A stretch of DNA of 64,000 nucleotides from contig NZ_CP120210.1 of assembly GCF_029369745.1 (NCBI RefSeq), positions 1,054,001 to 1,118,000 on the forward strand. The letters run 5' to 3'. The stretch comes from Amycolatopsis sp. QT-25 (GTDB lineage: Bacteria; Actinomycetota; Actinomycetes; Mycobacteriales; Pseudonocardiaceae). Below the pieces are notes generated by a model. That model was given only the letters and a program-made list of their open reading frames with translations, searched no databases and was not told the origin of the DNA. Both the position numbers and the translations under genes were made by a program. Shown in pieces: positions 51,392 to 59,860 of this stretch; position 1 is the stretch's first letter; each line of letters starts with the position of its first letter.

Positions 51392-51886
51392 TCAGCTGCG
51401 GCGGAGGAAGGAGCCGTCGTCGAAATAGTCGTCGTCGTCGCGCGGGGCGGGGCGGCGCGCCGGCCGGGATGGCTGCTGTTGCTGCTGTGACGCCGGTTCT
51501 TCCTCGGCGGTTCCGAACGCCTCGGCCTGTGCCTCGCGAACCCGCTCCGAGGTGTCGAGGCCGAACGCCTCCCCGAACGTGTCGTCCACGATCCCGGCCT
51601 GCTGCTGGGCGGCGCCGGCGACGGCCTGGCGCAGGGTGCTCATGATCACGGAGGACAGGTGGCCCGCTTCGAGGCGCATGGCACCCGCGCTGAGCCGGAG
51701 GTCGGTGACGGTGCCGCCCGCCCCGGCGACCACCGTGACCTCACCGGACGGGGAGGTCACGGTGGTTTCGAGCCGCGCGATCCGCTCCTGCATGTCGCCG
51801 ACCTCGGCGAAGCGCGCCTCGGCGTGGCGCACCTTGGCCTGGAAATGCTCGAACTGGGCGATCAGTTGTTCCATCTGGGCGGACAT
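51392..51886 (-). CDS. YbaB/EbfC-family protein
   Basis: A 164-residue protein with the YbaB layout: helix (QMEQLIAQFEHFQAKVRHAE), beta pair (TVTSPSGEVTVVAGAGGTVT then LRLSAGAMRL), and a second helix (LSSVIMSTLRQAVAGAAQQQ). A disordered Gln/Asp tail follows (QQQQQPSRPARRPAPRDDDD). In actinobacteria such YbaB-like genes commonly precede EspC/WXG genes, as here. ATG 51886. Longer frames upstream run into a dispersed repeat and are rejected. Confidence 0.8.
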   Translation of the reverse strand: MSAQMEQLIAQFEHFQAKVRHAEARFAEVGDMQERIARLETTVTSPSGEVTVVAGAGGTVTDLRLSAGAMRLEAGHLSSVIMSTLRQAVAGAAQQQAGIVDDTFGEAFGLDTSERVREAQAEAFGTAEEEPASQQQQQPSRPARRPAPRDDDDYFDDGSFLRRS

Positions 51887-51970
51887 CGTCGCTCCCCGTG
51901 CGCTGTGGTGATTCGTCGTCCGGACTATGACGCAGCCGAGCGGGTTCGGTTCCGCCTCGCCTCCGGGTGG

Positions 51971-51992
51971 TAGCAAAGGTCCCTTGCTCCCG
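51971..51992. repeat. Short copy of the AGCAAAGGTCCCTTGCT element
   Basis: TAGCAAAGGTCCCTTGCTCC followed by CG. It lies between the divergent YbaB-like and SCO6745-family genes, so unlike other copies it is in a promoter-side gap. Confidence 0.8.
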
Positions 51993-52056
51993 CCGCGGGG
52001 TCCCACAGCTCCTTCGGACGCTGCACCACCTGCCTACTTGTCGGTAGGGTGCCCTC

Positions 52057-52920
52057 ATGGGCGAAGCGAGTCGGGCCACGGGACGGTTCCGCGGGACGTT
52101 CGATGTACTGCATTCCCTCATCTACTTCGCACCCGAGACGGAAGCCGCGCTCACCGGTGCGGGCCTCCGGCCGGGACGGATGACCTACTTCGCGGGCCGC
52201 GCGGCGCCCATGGGCGCGGTGAGTTCCGCCGTGGTCGCGGCCACCTTCTGCAACTTCAACCCGGAGCTCGTCGCTCGTTACGTCCCGCGCGCGTGGACCC
52301 TGGCCGGGCCGGACAAAATCATCGAAGCCCGCTTCGAGGCCGTCGACGCGGCGCTGACCCGGCTGCTCGGCAAGGAGACTCTCGGCTCCGAAGAGATCGC
52401 TGAGGCGGCCGAGCTGGCCCGCGAGGCGACCGGGGGCTGCCAGGCCGACGGCCGGCCGCTCTACGCCGGGCACGCCGGTCTCGACTGGCCGAGCGAGCCG
52501 CATCTCGTGCTCTGGCACGCCATCACCCTCTTGCGCGAGCATCGCGGCGACGGGCACATCGCCGCGCTGGTCGTCGACGGTCTCGACGGGCTCGCCGCCC
52601 TCGTCACGCACACCGCCACCGGCAAGGGTTTCCTGCCCGCCGCGGCCAAGGCCTCCCGTGGCTGGAGCGACGAGCAGTGGGACGCCGCGGCCGCCAAGCT
52701 CCGCGAACGGGGCGTGCTGGACGCCGAGGGCGGTCTGACGGACGCCGGGAACGATCTTCGTGAGCGGCTCGAAGTCGCCACCAACGCGGCGTCGGCGGGG
52801 CCCTGGGAGCATCTCGGCGAGGAGAAGACCAAGCGGCTTCACGAGCTGTGCGGGCCGTTGAGTCGTAAGGCCGTCGAAGCCGGGGCTTTTCCCGCGAATG
52901 TGTTCTCTACGGGCAGATAA
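52057..52920 (+). CDS. SCO6745-family protein
   Basis: A 287-residue actinobacterial protein of the SCO6745 family (formerly grouped with SalK). Landmarks: YFAPETEAALTGAGLRPGRM, GRAAPMGAVSSAVVAATFCN, FNPELVARYVPRAWTLAGPD and PSEPHLVLWHAITLLREHRG. Helical C-terminal region. ATG 52057 is 6 nt downstream of TAGGGT (52045-52050), so the mRNA is probably leaderless. Divergent from the YbaB/EspC/WXG run. Function unknown. Confidence 0.85.
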   Translation: MGEASRATGRFRGTFDVLHSLIYFAPETEAALTGAGLRPGRMTYFAGRAAPMGAVSSAVVAATFCNFNPELVARYVPRAWTLAGPDKIIEARFEAVDAALTRLLGKETLGSEEIAEAAELAREATGGCQADGRPLYAGHAGLDWPSEPHLVLWHAITLLREHRGDGHIAALVVDGLDGLAALVTHTATGKGFLPAAAKASRGWSDEQWDAAAAKLRERGVLDAEGGLTDAGNDLRERLEVATNAASAGPWEHLGEEKTKRLHELCGPLSRKAVEAGAFPANVFSTGR

Positions 52921-53364
52921 TTACGCTATGTAGCGAAAATACCCTCCCTATTTTCGCTTTGGGTAACGGAAGTGTGACTTTCGCTTGATCGGCCCTCAGA
53001 ATTTTTGTCGAATGCGTGTTCACCCGGCGGACTCGGGAGAAGCCGCCGAACGAGTCATGTCACACTGGTCGAGGCCCGATTCTCCGCGACCGATCCGTAC
53101 TCACAGTGAGCAAGATGCCTCGCAACCGAGTGAGGCCGTCGGCACACTGCGAAATACGGGTGGCCGGGGTTAAACCAGACGACCCTTGCAACGATGATGG
53201 AGACCGAGGATGGTCGTGGTGCTGTGCCTCGCTCTGGCGAACTGTGGACGAATTGCCATCCACAGAGCGCGCTTTGACCACTACGCCTCGTGACGCCATG
53301 ATGTTCGAAGCACCACCGAGCCAGAACCGCGCGAACCCCCTCTCCGCGCACCGGGAGTAATGCG
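52921..53364. other. Intergenic region with terminator hairpin; no gene supported
   Basis: A 444-bp stretch, locally more A/T-rich at its left end. AGCGAAAATA (52932-52941) and TATTTTCGCT (52949-52958) form a 10-bp stem followed by TTGGG, a likely terminator for the SCO6745-family gene. The rest should hold the promoter and a long leader for the type IV secretion-like operon; short frames there are not convincing. Confidence 0.6.
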
Positions 53365-53631
53365 ATGATGACCATGACCACCCTCGACACGCTGGCCGCC
53401 GGCGAGCTCGGCACCGGCAACGTCCGCACCTGGCTGATCGACAACATCATCCCCCTGGTGCTGCTGGCCGTCGCGCTCCTCCTGCTGTGGCTGGGCGGCG
53501 GCAAGGGGGACAACGCCGGTGTCATGCGCCGGCTCGCCGGTGTCGTGATCGCGCTCGCGATCATCGGCCTCGCGGTGAGCGGCGCCGGAGTCAACGTGGG
53601 CCAGTGGATCGCCGGCCTCTTCACGGGCTGA
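53365..53631 (+). CDS. Small two-helix membrane protein, VirB2/TcpD-like layout
   Basis: An 88-residue protein with two hydrophobic helices, NIIPLVLLAVALLLLWLGGG and LAGVVIALAIIGLAVSGAG, separated by a short basic loop (DNAGVMRR). This is the topology of small subunits at the head of conjugation-type operons. ATG 53365 has GGGAG 8 nt upstream; ATG 53368 is possible. First gene of the run that continues to at least 60859. Confidence 0.75.
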   Translation: MMTMTTLDTLAAGELGTGNVRTWLIDNIIPLVLLAVALLLLWLGGGKGDNAGVMRRLAGVVIALAIIGLAVSGAGVNVGQWIAGLFTG

Positions 53632-53644
53632 GGCAGGGCCCGCG

Positions 53645-54121
53645 TTGCGTATCCGCACCGATGACGAGGTCTACCGGGTCGATGCCGTGTGGCTCGGCCC
53701 GCCGAAAGCGACTTTTCCCTGGAGAGCCCGCTACGTCGCGTGGCTCGTCGGTATCCCGGTCTTCCTGCTCGTGCTCACCGTCGAACGGTGGGCGGGCTGG
53801 AGCTTCGGGTTCTTCTCGACCGCATGGGCCTTCGTCGCCACAATCGTGATCACCAGGTTGATCACGTCCAAGATCAGTCACGAACGCCCTCTCGGCGCCG
53901 TGGCCGGGATGGCGGCGAAAGAGCTCAACACCCCCAGAGAACGGACCACGGGAACGGGCGGCGCGGCCAGCGCCTCCCGGGTCCGGGTACGGGCGAGCCG
54001 CCCGCTACCGAAGCATCGCAGGAGACGGCAGTACCAGCACCACGGCTACGGCGGCGGCGCCGGAGCTCAGGGAACACCACGAGCGCGTCGGAGCCGCCCT
54101 GCGGCTCGGGCCGGGAGGTAG
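53645..54121 (+). CDS. Small membrane protein of the T4SS-like operon, TcpE/PrgI-like
   Basis: A 158-residue protein with a beta-like start (MRIRTDDEVYRVDAVWLGPP), two adjacent helices (YVAWLVGIPVFLLVLTVERW and FGFFSTAWAFVATIVITRLI) and a long basic cytoplasmic tail (RPLPKHRRRRQYQHHGYGGG). It sits between the two-helix protein and the VirB4-like ATPase, the place of PrgI/TcpE-type proteins. Start TTG 53645 with AGGCAGGG upstream. Assignment is by topology and position. Confidence 0.65.
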   Translation: MRIRTDDEVYRVDAVWLGPPKATFPWRARYVAWLVGIPVFLLVLTVERWAGWSFGFFSTAWAFVATIVITRLITSKISHERPLGAVAGMAAKELNTPRERTTGTGGAASASRVRVRASRPLPKHRRRRQYQHHGYGGGAGAQGTPRARRSRPAARAGR

Positions 54122-54124
54122 TCG

Positions 54125-57085
54125 TTGTTCGGTCGCGGCGGAAGCCGAGGAAAACGTGATCGAGATCTGCGGCAAGGGGCCTGGAACCCGCCCCAGCAGG
54201 TCCGCTCCGCGCAACCCCAGAAGGCCGGCAAGGGGAGGCGGCTGCCCGGCGAGGCGGCGATACCGTCCTATACCCCGTCCATCGCGGCGCGAAGCATCGA
54301 CGGGCACCTGTTACGCACCGGTTATGAGGTCTACGCCTGGTATCGGCTCGCGCCGCAGCGCTGGTCGTTCCGGTCGGATTCGCAGCGCCGCGACCTGATC
54401 GCGGCCATCGCCGGACAGTACGCGGAGTTCCAGGGCCGCTGGCTGCACCTGCGGGTGACCAACCGGCCGTACCCGATCCGCATGTGGGCCGAGGCCCACG
54501 TCCACAACGCCGTCGGCCGTCCCCAGGACGTCCAGGGCGCGCTGTCCTTCGACGACTACCTCATCGGCGAGCAGCAGCAGCTGATGGGCCGCTCGATGGC
54601 CGAAAAAGAGGTCTACCTGGGCATCCAGGTGCAGACGAGGCGGATGATCGACCGCGCGGTCGAGAGCGCCGCCCCGGTGCTGCGCAAGATCCTGCCCGAG
54701 GCCGTCGACGCCGAGCTGGCCGCGCTCGACTCCGAGGTCGAGCATCTCGACCAGGTGATCGGCTCGGCCGGCCTCGAAGGCCGTCCGGTGCACGCCGAGG
54801 AGATGTCCTGGCTGATGCACCGCTCGTGCTCGCTGGGCCTGCCCGCGCCGCGCAACATGCCCGCGGTCCCCGGCGCAGCCTGGGAGCCCGAGGATCTCGC
54901 CAGTTTCACCGACGCGGCGGATTTCCACGCCGAGCCGTACGCGCCGACGGTCACCGTCCGCGGGCGTACCGGGTCGAACGCCGGGGTTTCGCGGCATCTG
55001 GCCGTCCTCACCGTCGGCCAGATGCACGGTCTTCAGATCCCCGAGGTCGACGACCCGTGGATCCAGCACGCCGACCGGCTGCCCGCCGCGGTCGAGGTGT
55101 CCGCGCGGATCTACGTCCGGCGGCCCGAAGAGGTCGCCGGTGAGCTGCAACGCCAGATGAACAAGGTGCGTTCGCAGGTCAAGCACTACACCGACGAGCA
55201 CGAACTGGAACCGCCGCAATCGCTGGCGCGCCAGGCGGGCCGGGTGCTGGAGATCGACGACGAGATGACGTCGGGCTTCACCGCGCTGGCGACCAGGGTG
55301 CGTTCCTGGTGGCGGCTGGCGGTGTCCGGGCCGACGGAGCGGGACGCGTTGCGCCTGGCCCAGCAGCTCCTCGACCTCTACAAGCCGAAGATCGCCGTCG
55401 AGCATCCCGAAGCCCAGTACGCGCTGGCCAGGGAGTTCATCCCCGGTGAGCCGCTGGCTTCGGCGGCGTACATGCGCCGCGGTTCGGTCGTGTGGGCGGC
55501 GTCGTCGGTGCCGACGGCGACGGCCGAGGTGGGCGACCGCCGCGGCATCCTGCTCGGCGAGACCGTGACCGCGACGCGGCGCCCGGTGGCCTGGGATCCG
55601 TGGATGGCGCAGGAGATCCGCGACGGCTCCGGCCTGACCGCGATGGTCGCCGGTCTCGGTGGCGGCAAGTCGTTCCTCGGCGGCGGCATCGTCTACAAGA
55701 CGCTCCGCGCGGGCGCGCACTGGACGATCCTCGACCCGTCGGGCCCGCTGTCGCGTCTGTGCGATCTGCCCGAACTGCGGCCCTACGCGCGGAACATCAA
55801 CCTGCTCAACGCGCAGCCCGGCATCCTCAACCCGTATCGCGTGGTCGCCGAGCCGCAGATCGAGCACTTCATGGACGAGGACGACCCCGAGCGGTCGTGG
55901 CGGCGGGAGAAGGCCCTCGCGGGCGCGACGCGCCGCCGTCTCGTGCTCGACGTCCTCACCGGCGTCCTGCCGTACGAGGTCTCGCGGATGGCGCAGACCC
56001 GGATCGTGCTGCTGCGTGCCGTCCGAGCGGTCGGCGGCCGGTTCGAAGCCGATCCGGGCCAGGTCATCGACGCGTTGCGCCGGGACTCCAGCGAGCACCA
56101 CGAGCACGCCGTCGTCGTCGCGGACTTCCTCGACGAGATGCGCGAGCGGATGGCCCTGCTCATCCCGGAGACCGACGCGGACCCGTACGCCGAGACCCGC
56201 GACGACCGGATGACCGTGCTGACCATGGCGGGGCTGACCCTGCCCAAGGACGGCGTCCCGCGCGAGTACTGGACGGACGCGGAATCCCTCGGCGTCGAGA
56301 TGCTGAACCTCGCCGCGTGGCTGACGCAGCGGTCGGTGTACGAAAAGCCCAAGGAACTGCGCAAGGGCGTCTGGATCGACGAGGCGTTCTTCCTCTCCGA
56401 AGTCCCGACCGGGCGCGTGCTGATGAACCGCTTCGCGCGTGACTCGCGTAAGTGGAACGTCCGGGTGCTGCTGTCCTCGCAGATCCCCGCGGACTTCCTG
56501 AAGATCCAGGGTTTCGTGGCCCTGCTCGACTCGGTGTTCGTCGGCCGTCTCGACGACGACGACGCCCAGGCCGACGCGCTGCGCCTGTTGAAGGTCCCGG
56601 TCGGCGTCGGCTACGAACAGGTCGTCGCCGCGCTGGGCCGCCGTCCCGGCTCGTCGCGCGATCTCCAGCGGGACGTCGAGCCCCGGCAGTTCATCTTCGG
56701 TGACGGCGCCGGCGGCGTGGAGCGGATCCGTGTCGACTTCTCCGGCCCGCATCTGGAGCACCTGCGCCGGGTCATGGACACCACGCCGGGTTCGCCCGAC
56801 GCCAAACCGTCCAGGCGGGGCAGCGAACTCGCCGTCCCGGAGGAGAAGCAGTTCGTGGCCTCGCCGCCGGAGGAAGACGACTTCGAGGTCGAAGAGGACC
56901 TCGAGTTCGCGGCCGAACTCGAAGTCGGGCTGACCGAGGAGCAACTGCTCGGCGCCCCGGACCCGCTGGCGGCCGAGACCGGGGAAGTGCACGGCACCGT
57001 CCAAAATGGACACCTCACGAACGGGGAAAAGGGCGAGCAGCACGCGCGCGCCGGCAAGGGCGGCACCGGCAGGGACGCCGCATGA
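54125..57085 (+). CDS. VirB4-like conjugation ATPase (SCO6880-type)
   Basis: A 986-residue protein. An N-terminal region of about 490 residues (YEVYAWYRLAPQRWSFRSDS, EKEVYLGIQVQTRRMIDRAV) has the layout of VirB4/TraC-like proteins. The P-loop domain has Walker A GLGGGKS at 510-516 and Walker B VWIDEAFFL from residue 749; the helicase-like motif SSQIPADFLKIQG follows. The tail is acidic. Translation starts at TTG 54125, 7 nt after GGGAGG. It would power substrate or pilus-subunit transfer across the membrane. It is followed with a 4-bp overlap by the VirB6-like gene. Confidence 0.85.
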   Translation: MFGRGGSRGKRDRDLRQGAWNPPQQVRSAQPQKAGKGRRLPGEAAIPSYTPSIAARSIDGHLLRTGYEVYAWYRLAPQRWSFRSDSQRRDLIAAIAGQYAEFQGRWLHLRVTNRPYPIRMWAEAHVHNAVGRPQDVQGALSFDDYLIGEQQQLMGRSMAEKEVYLGIQVQTRRMIDRAVESAAPVLRKILPEAVDAELAALDSEVEHLDQVIGSAGLEGRPVHAEEMSWLMHRSCSLGLPAPRNMPAVPGAAWEPEDLASFTDAADFHAEPYAPTVTVRGRTGSNAGVSRHLAVLTVGQMHGLQIPEVDDPWIQHADRLPAAVEVSARIYVRRPEEVAGELQRQMNKVRSQVKHYTDEHELEPPQSLARQAGRVLEIDDEMTSGFTALATRVRSWWRLAVSGPTERDALRLAQQLLDLYKPKIAVEHPEAQYALAREFIPGEPLASAAYMRRGSVVWAASSVPTATAEVGDRRGILLGETVTATRRPVAWDPWMAQEIRDGSGLTAMVAGLGGGKSFLGGGIVYKTLRAGAHWTILDPSGPLSRLCDLPELRPYARNINLLNAQPGILNPYRVVAEPQIEHFMDEDDPERSWRREKALAGATRRRLVLDVLTGVLPYEVSRMAQTRIVLLRAVRAVGGRFEADPGQVIDALRRDSSEHHEHAVVVADFLDEMRERMALLIPETDADPYAETRDDRMTVLTMAGLTLPKDGVPREYWTDAESLGVEMLNLAAWLTQRSVYEKPKELRKGVWIDEAFFLSEVPTGRVLMNRFARDSRKWNVRVLLSSQIPADFLKIQGFVALLDSVFVGRLDDDDAQADALRLLKVPVGVGYEQVVAALGRRPGSSRDLQRDVEPRQFIFGDGAGGVERIRVDFSGPHLEHLRRVMDTTPGSPDAKPSRRGSELAVPEEKQFVASPPEEDDFEVEEDLEFAAELEVGLTEEQLLGAPDPLAAETGEVHGTVQNGHLTNGEKGEQHARAGKGGTGRDAA

Positions 57086-59256
57086 ACACGGTGATCACGC
57101 TGGCGTGCGTGCTCGCGTTCGCCGCCGGCTGGCACGTGCTGCGCCGACGCCTCGAAGCGGGGCCGCGGCCCGGCAAGGCAAGACCCAGCCGCCGCGCCAC
57201 GATGTTCGTCGTCATGCTGATCCTGGGCCTCCAGGCCGTGGCGACCGCTCCGGCGGCTTCGGCCGCCGCCTGTGGTGAGGCGCCGAACCCGGAACGGCCC
57301 GGCGCGGGCATGGTCGGCGCCCTCGACCCACCCGCGACGGCGCGCGGTGAAGGCGGCAGCCCGTACAACGTCTACGGGTACGCGGGCCACGTCTGGGACA
57401 CGTTCGAAACCGACTGCGGCCCGCTGGCCGGTATCACCTCGCCGAACTCGACGATCGACACCTGGGCGGGCAACCAGCTGTTCAACATCGGCAAGAACAT
57501 CGTCGGTGCCACGAACTCGCTGCACTACACCGTGCTGCAGGGCAGTCTGCTCAGCCCGCTGTACAACGCCGTCAAGGCCGGGGCCGAGAAGGTCTACAAC
57601 AACATCTACGCCCAGTTGTTCGGCCTCGCCGCGCTGATCATGTCCATCATGCTGTTCCGCAACATCTGGCGCGGCGACCTCGCGGCGGTCAGCAAACGGG
57701 CGCTGTACGGGCTCGCCGCGGTCTGGCTGGCGGCCTCTTCCCTGGCGCTGCTGCGTTTCCTCGATCCGATCGACAACGCGATCGTGCAGACCACCACCAA
57801 CATCCAGGCCGGCTTCATCGACGAGCCCAAGACGCCGCCGCCGAGCCAGCCGCCGCCGCCCTCGGCGCAGCCTTGTCAGGCGACCCCGGAGGCCGTCGCG
57901 GCTCGCCAGCCGTGGGACCGGGTCCCGACCGAACTGCACTGCCGGGTCGTCTACGACAACTGGCTTCGCGGGGAGTTCGGCAGCCCGGATTCGCCGCAGG
58001 CCGTCCAGTACGGCCCGGCCCTCCTGGACGCGCGCGCCTTCACCTGGGGCCAGATCCAGCAGGGCGGGGACGCGGACGCCGCGCTGGTCGACGCCAAGAA
58101 GGCGGCGTTCAAGGACATCTCCACCAAACTCGGCCCGGCGACGGGCTATTTCACGGGTGAGGACGGCAGCCGCGTCGGCGCCGGTTTCCTTTCCCTCGGC
58201 CAGGGAATCTTCTACTCGCTGTTCCAGTTGCTGGCCAAGGCCACGGTGCTGCTCGCGCAGGTGCTGATCAGGATCTTCGTCCTGACGGCCCCGCTGATCG
58301 GGCTGATCGCGCTGCTCCAGCCGCAGATCATGCAGCGCATTCTCAAGGTCGTCGGCGCGGTCGCCTTCAACCTCCTGGTGCTTTCCGTGCTGGCCGGCGT
58401 GCACACGCTCTTGCTCGAGGCGATCTTCACCGCGGGGAACTCGCTTTCCCTGCTGACGAAGATGGCGCTCGCGGGCATCATCACCGTGCTGCTGTTCATG
58501 ATCGGCCGCCCCGTGCGGCGGCTGTGGCAGATGGTCGAGATGTCCGTCGGCATGGTCGGCGGCGCGGTGCCTTCGCCACGGGGCGGCCTCTTCTCCCGCT
58601 TCCGCAAGAAGAACGACGAACAGACTCCGCAGGACGCGTTCTGGCAGAACGTCCGCGACACCGACGACGTCGTCGACGGCGAACTCCGCGGTCCCGTGGG
58701 CGCGACGGTCGGCGGTGGGCGGTTCCGGCCCGAGGCGACGATCTTCGCCAGCTCCCAGCGGCTCGACAACGGTTCCGGCGCGATCCGGCCCGCGGCGGCC
58801 TGGTCGGGAGCGCCGTGGCCCGGTGCCGTCGGCGGTGGTGGCGGTATGCCCGCCCTTCCCGCCGGTGGCGGCGGAAGCGTCCCGGTGTTCGGCCAGTACA
58901 ACCCGGCCGCGGGCAATCCGGGCGACTCCATGTTCACCTCCGGCGGGCGGAGCCCGATCCAGGTACCGAGCCGCCGGGTCGACACCTCACCGGTCGCCGA
59001 CCGGCGCTGGAGCGACGAACCGGAGCCGGTCGTGGTGCCGTCGCGGATGAACTCCGCGGGCGGCGGCTACACCATCCCCGATCACTCGGGAGCCGTGCCG
59101 GTGCAGCCGGGGCCCGCCGAGGCACAGACACCGCGTCCGCGCCGCGTCGACCCGGAAGTGGTCGCGGGCAAGCCGGTCTACGTGCTGTACCGGCCTTCGC
59201 GCGGGCTCGAAGTCCGCGAGGAGGTCCGCGACACGGACCACGCAGTGGGCCGGTGA
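57082..59256 (+). CDS. VirB6/TrbL-like multi-spanning membrane protein
   Basis: A 724-residue protein. An N-terminal helix and a second, signal-like segment (ATMFVVMLILGLQAVATAPA) precede an external domain with conserved cysteines (AAACGEAPNPE, FETDCGPLAG, QPCQATPEA, ELHCRVVYDN). Helices follow near FGLAALIMSIMLFRNIW, TVLLAQVLIRIFVLTAPLIG and LLVLSVLAGVHTLLLEAIF, the central pattern of VirB6/TcpH channel proteins. A 200-residue Gly/Pro-rich cytoplasmic tail ends the protein. ATGA overlap with the ATPase gene. Confidence 0.8.
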   Translation: MNTVITLACVLAFAAGWHVLRRRLEAGPRPGKARPSRRATMFVVMLILGLQAVATAPAASAAACGEAPNPERPGAGMVGALDPPATARGEGGSPYNVYGYAGHVWDTFETDCGPLAGITSPNSTIDTWAGNQLFNIGKNIVGATNSLHYTVLQGSLLSPLYNAVKAGAEKVYNNIYAQLFGLAALIMSIMLFRNIWRGDLAAVSKRALYGLAAVWLAASSLALLRFLDPIDNAIVQTTTNIQAGFIDEPKTPPPSQPPPPSAQPCQATPEAVAARQPWDRVPTELHCRVVYDNWLRGEFGSPDSPQAVQYGPALLDARAFTWGQIQQGGDADAALVDAKKAAFKDISTKLGPATGYFTGEDGSRVGAGFLSLGQGIFYSLFQLLAKATVLLAQVLIRIFVLTAPLIGLIALLQPQIMQRILKVVGAVAFNLLVLSVLAGVHTLLLEAIFTAGNSLSLLTKMALAGIITVLLFMIGRPVRRLWQMVEMSVGMVGGAVPSPRGGLFSRFRKKNDEQTPQDAFWQNVRDTDDVVDGELRGPVGATVGGGRFRPEATIFASSQRLDNGSGAIRPAAAWSGAPWPGAVGGGGGMPALPAGGGGSVPVFGQYNPAAGNPGDSMFTSGGRSPIQVPSRRVDTSPVADRRWSDEPEPVVVPSRMNSAGGGYTIPDHSGAVPVQPGPAEAQTPRPRRVDPEVVAGKPVYVLYRPSRGLEVREEVRDTDHAVGR

Positions 59257-59259
59257 CCC

Positions 59260-59856
59260 ATGCCGATCCGGACCAACCGCGGGCGCACCGCGGTCTACCG
59301 CAGACTCTGGGGCTGGCCGCTGCGCTCGCCCCGCCACCTCGTCGGCACGCTGGTGATCCTCGCGGTGCTGCTCACCGCGCTGGGCATCCTGTTGCCGAAG
59401 ACCGTCGGAAAACCGGGACAGACGGCCGGCGGGCCGGGGGCTTCGGCGACAGCCGGTTCGCGTACCGGCGTCGCGGCGCCGGTGACCGTGACGTCGACGC
59501 TGCCGCCGAGGATCACCACCCGGCCGCCGCCGTCTTCCGCGCCGATCGACCAGGACGGGGTCCGGGTCGCCAAGGAGTGGGTGACGGCATGGGCGAACCA
59601 TCCCGACGGCACGACGACCGAGCGGTGGCTGGCCGGACTGAAGCCGTACACCACCGAGGAGTACCTCGCCGGGGAACTGACGACGGTGGATCCCGCCAAC
59701 ATCACCGCGACGAGGGTGTCCGGGGAGCCGCAGGTCGCGTCCTCGGTCACCGGATCGATGGAGGTCGACGTGCCCACGGACGGGCCCAAGGTCCGGGTCA
59801 CCGTCGTCAAGACGAACCCGGGATGGCGGGTCACCAAGTACACCCAAGCGGGCTGA
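59260..59856 (+). CDS. VirB8/TcpC-like membrane protein
   Basis: A 198-residue bitopic protein: basic N-terminus (RTNRGRTAVYRRLWGWPLRS), one helix (HLVGTLVILAVLLTALGILL), a Pro/Thr linker and a small external domain (VRVAKEWVTAWANHPDGTTT, VRVTVVKTNPGWRVTKY) with an NTF2-like layout as in VirB8 and TcpC. It starts 4 nt after the VirB6-like gene and ends 5 nt before the hydrolase gene. Assignment is by topology and position. Confidence 0.7.
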   Translation: MPIRTNRGRTAVYRRLWGWPLRSPRHLVGTLVILAVLLTALGILLPKTVGKPGQTAGGPGASATAGSRTGVAAPVTVTSTLPPRITTRPPPSSAPIDQDGVRVAKEWVTAWANHPDGTTTERWLAGLKPYTTEEYLAGELTTVDPANITATRVSGEPQVASSVTGSMEVDVPTDGPKVRVTVVKTNPGWRVTKYTQAG

Positions 59857-59860
59857 TCCG

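Noticed and set aside
52985..53173. 62-codon frame upstream of the T4SS-like operon
   Set aside because: No ribosome site, weak codon bias and no recognisable content.
54311..57043. 910-codon antisense frame over the VirB4-like ATPase
   Set aside because: No domain and biased composition; the plus strand carries Walker motifs and coupled neighbours.
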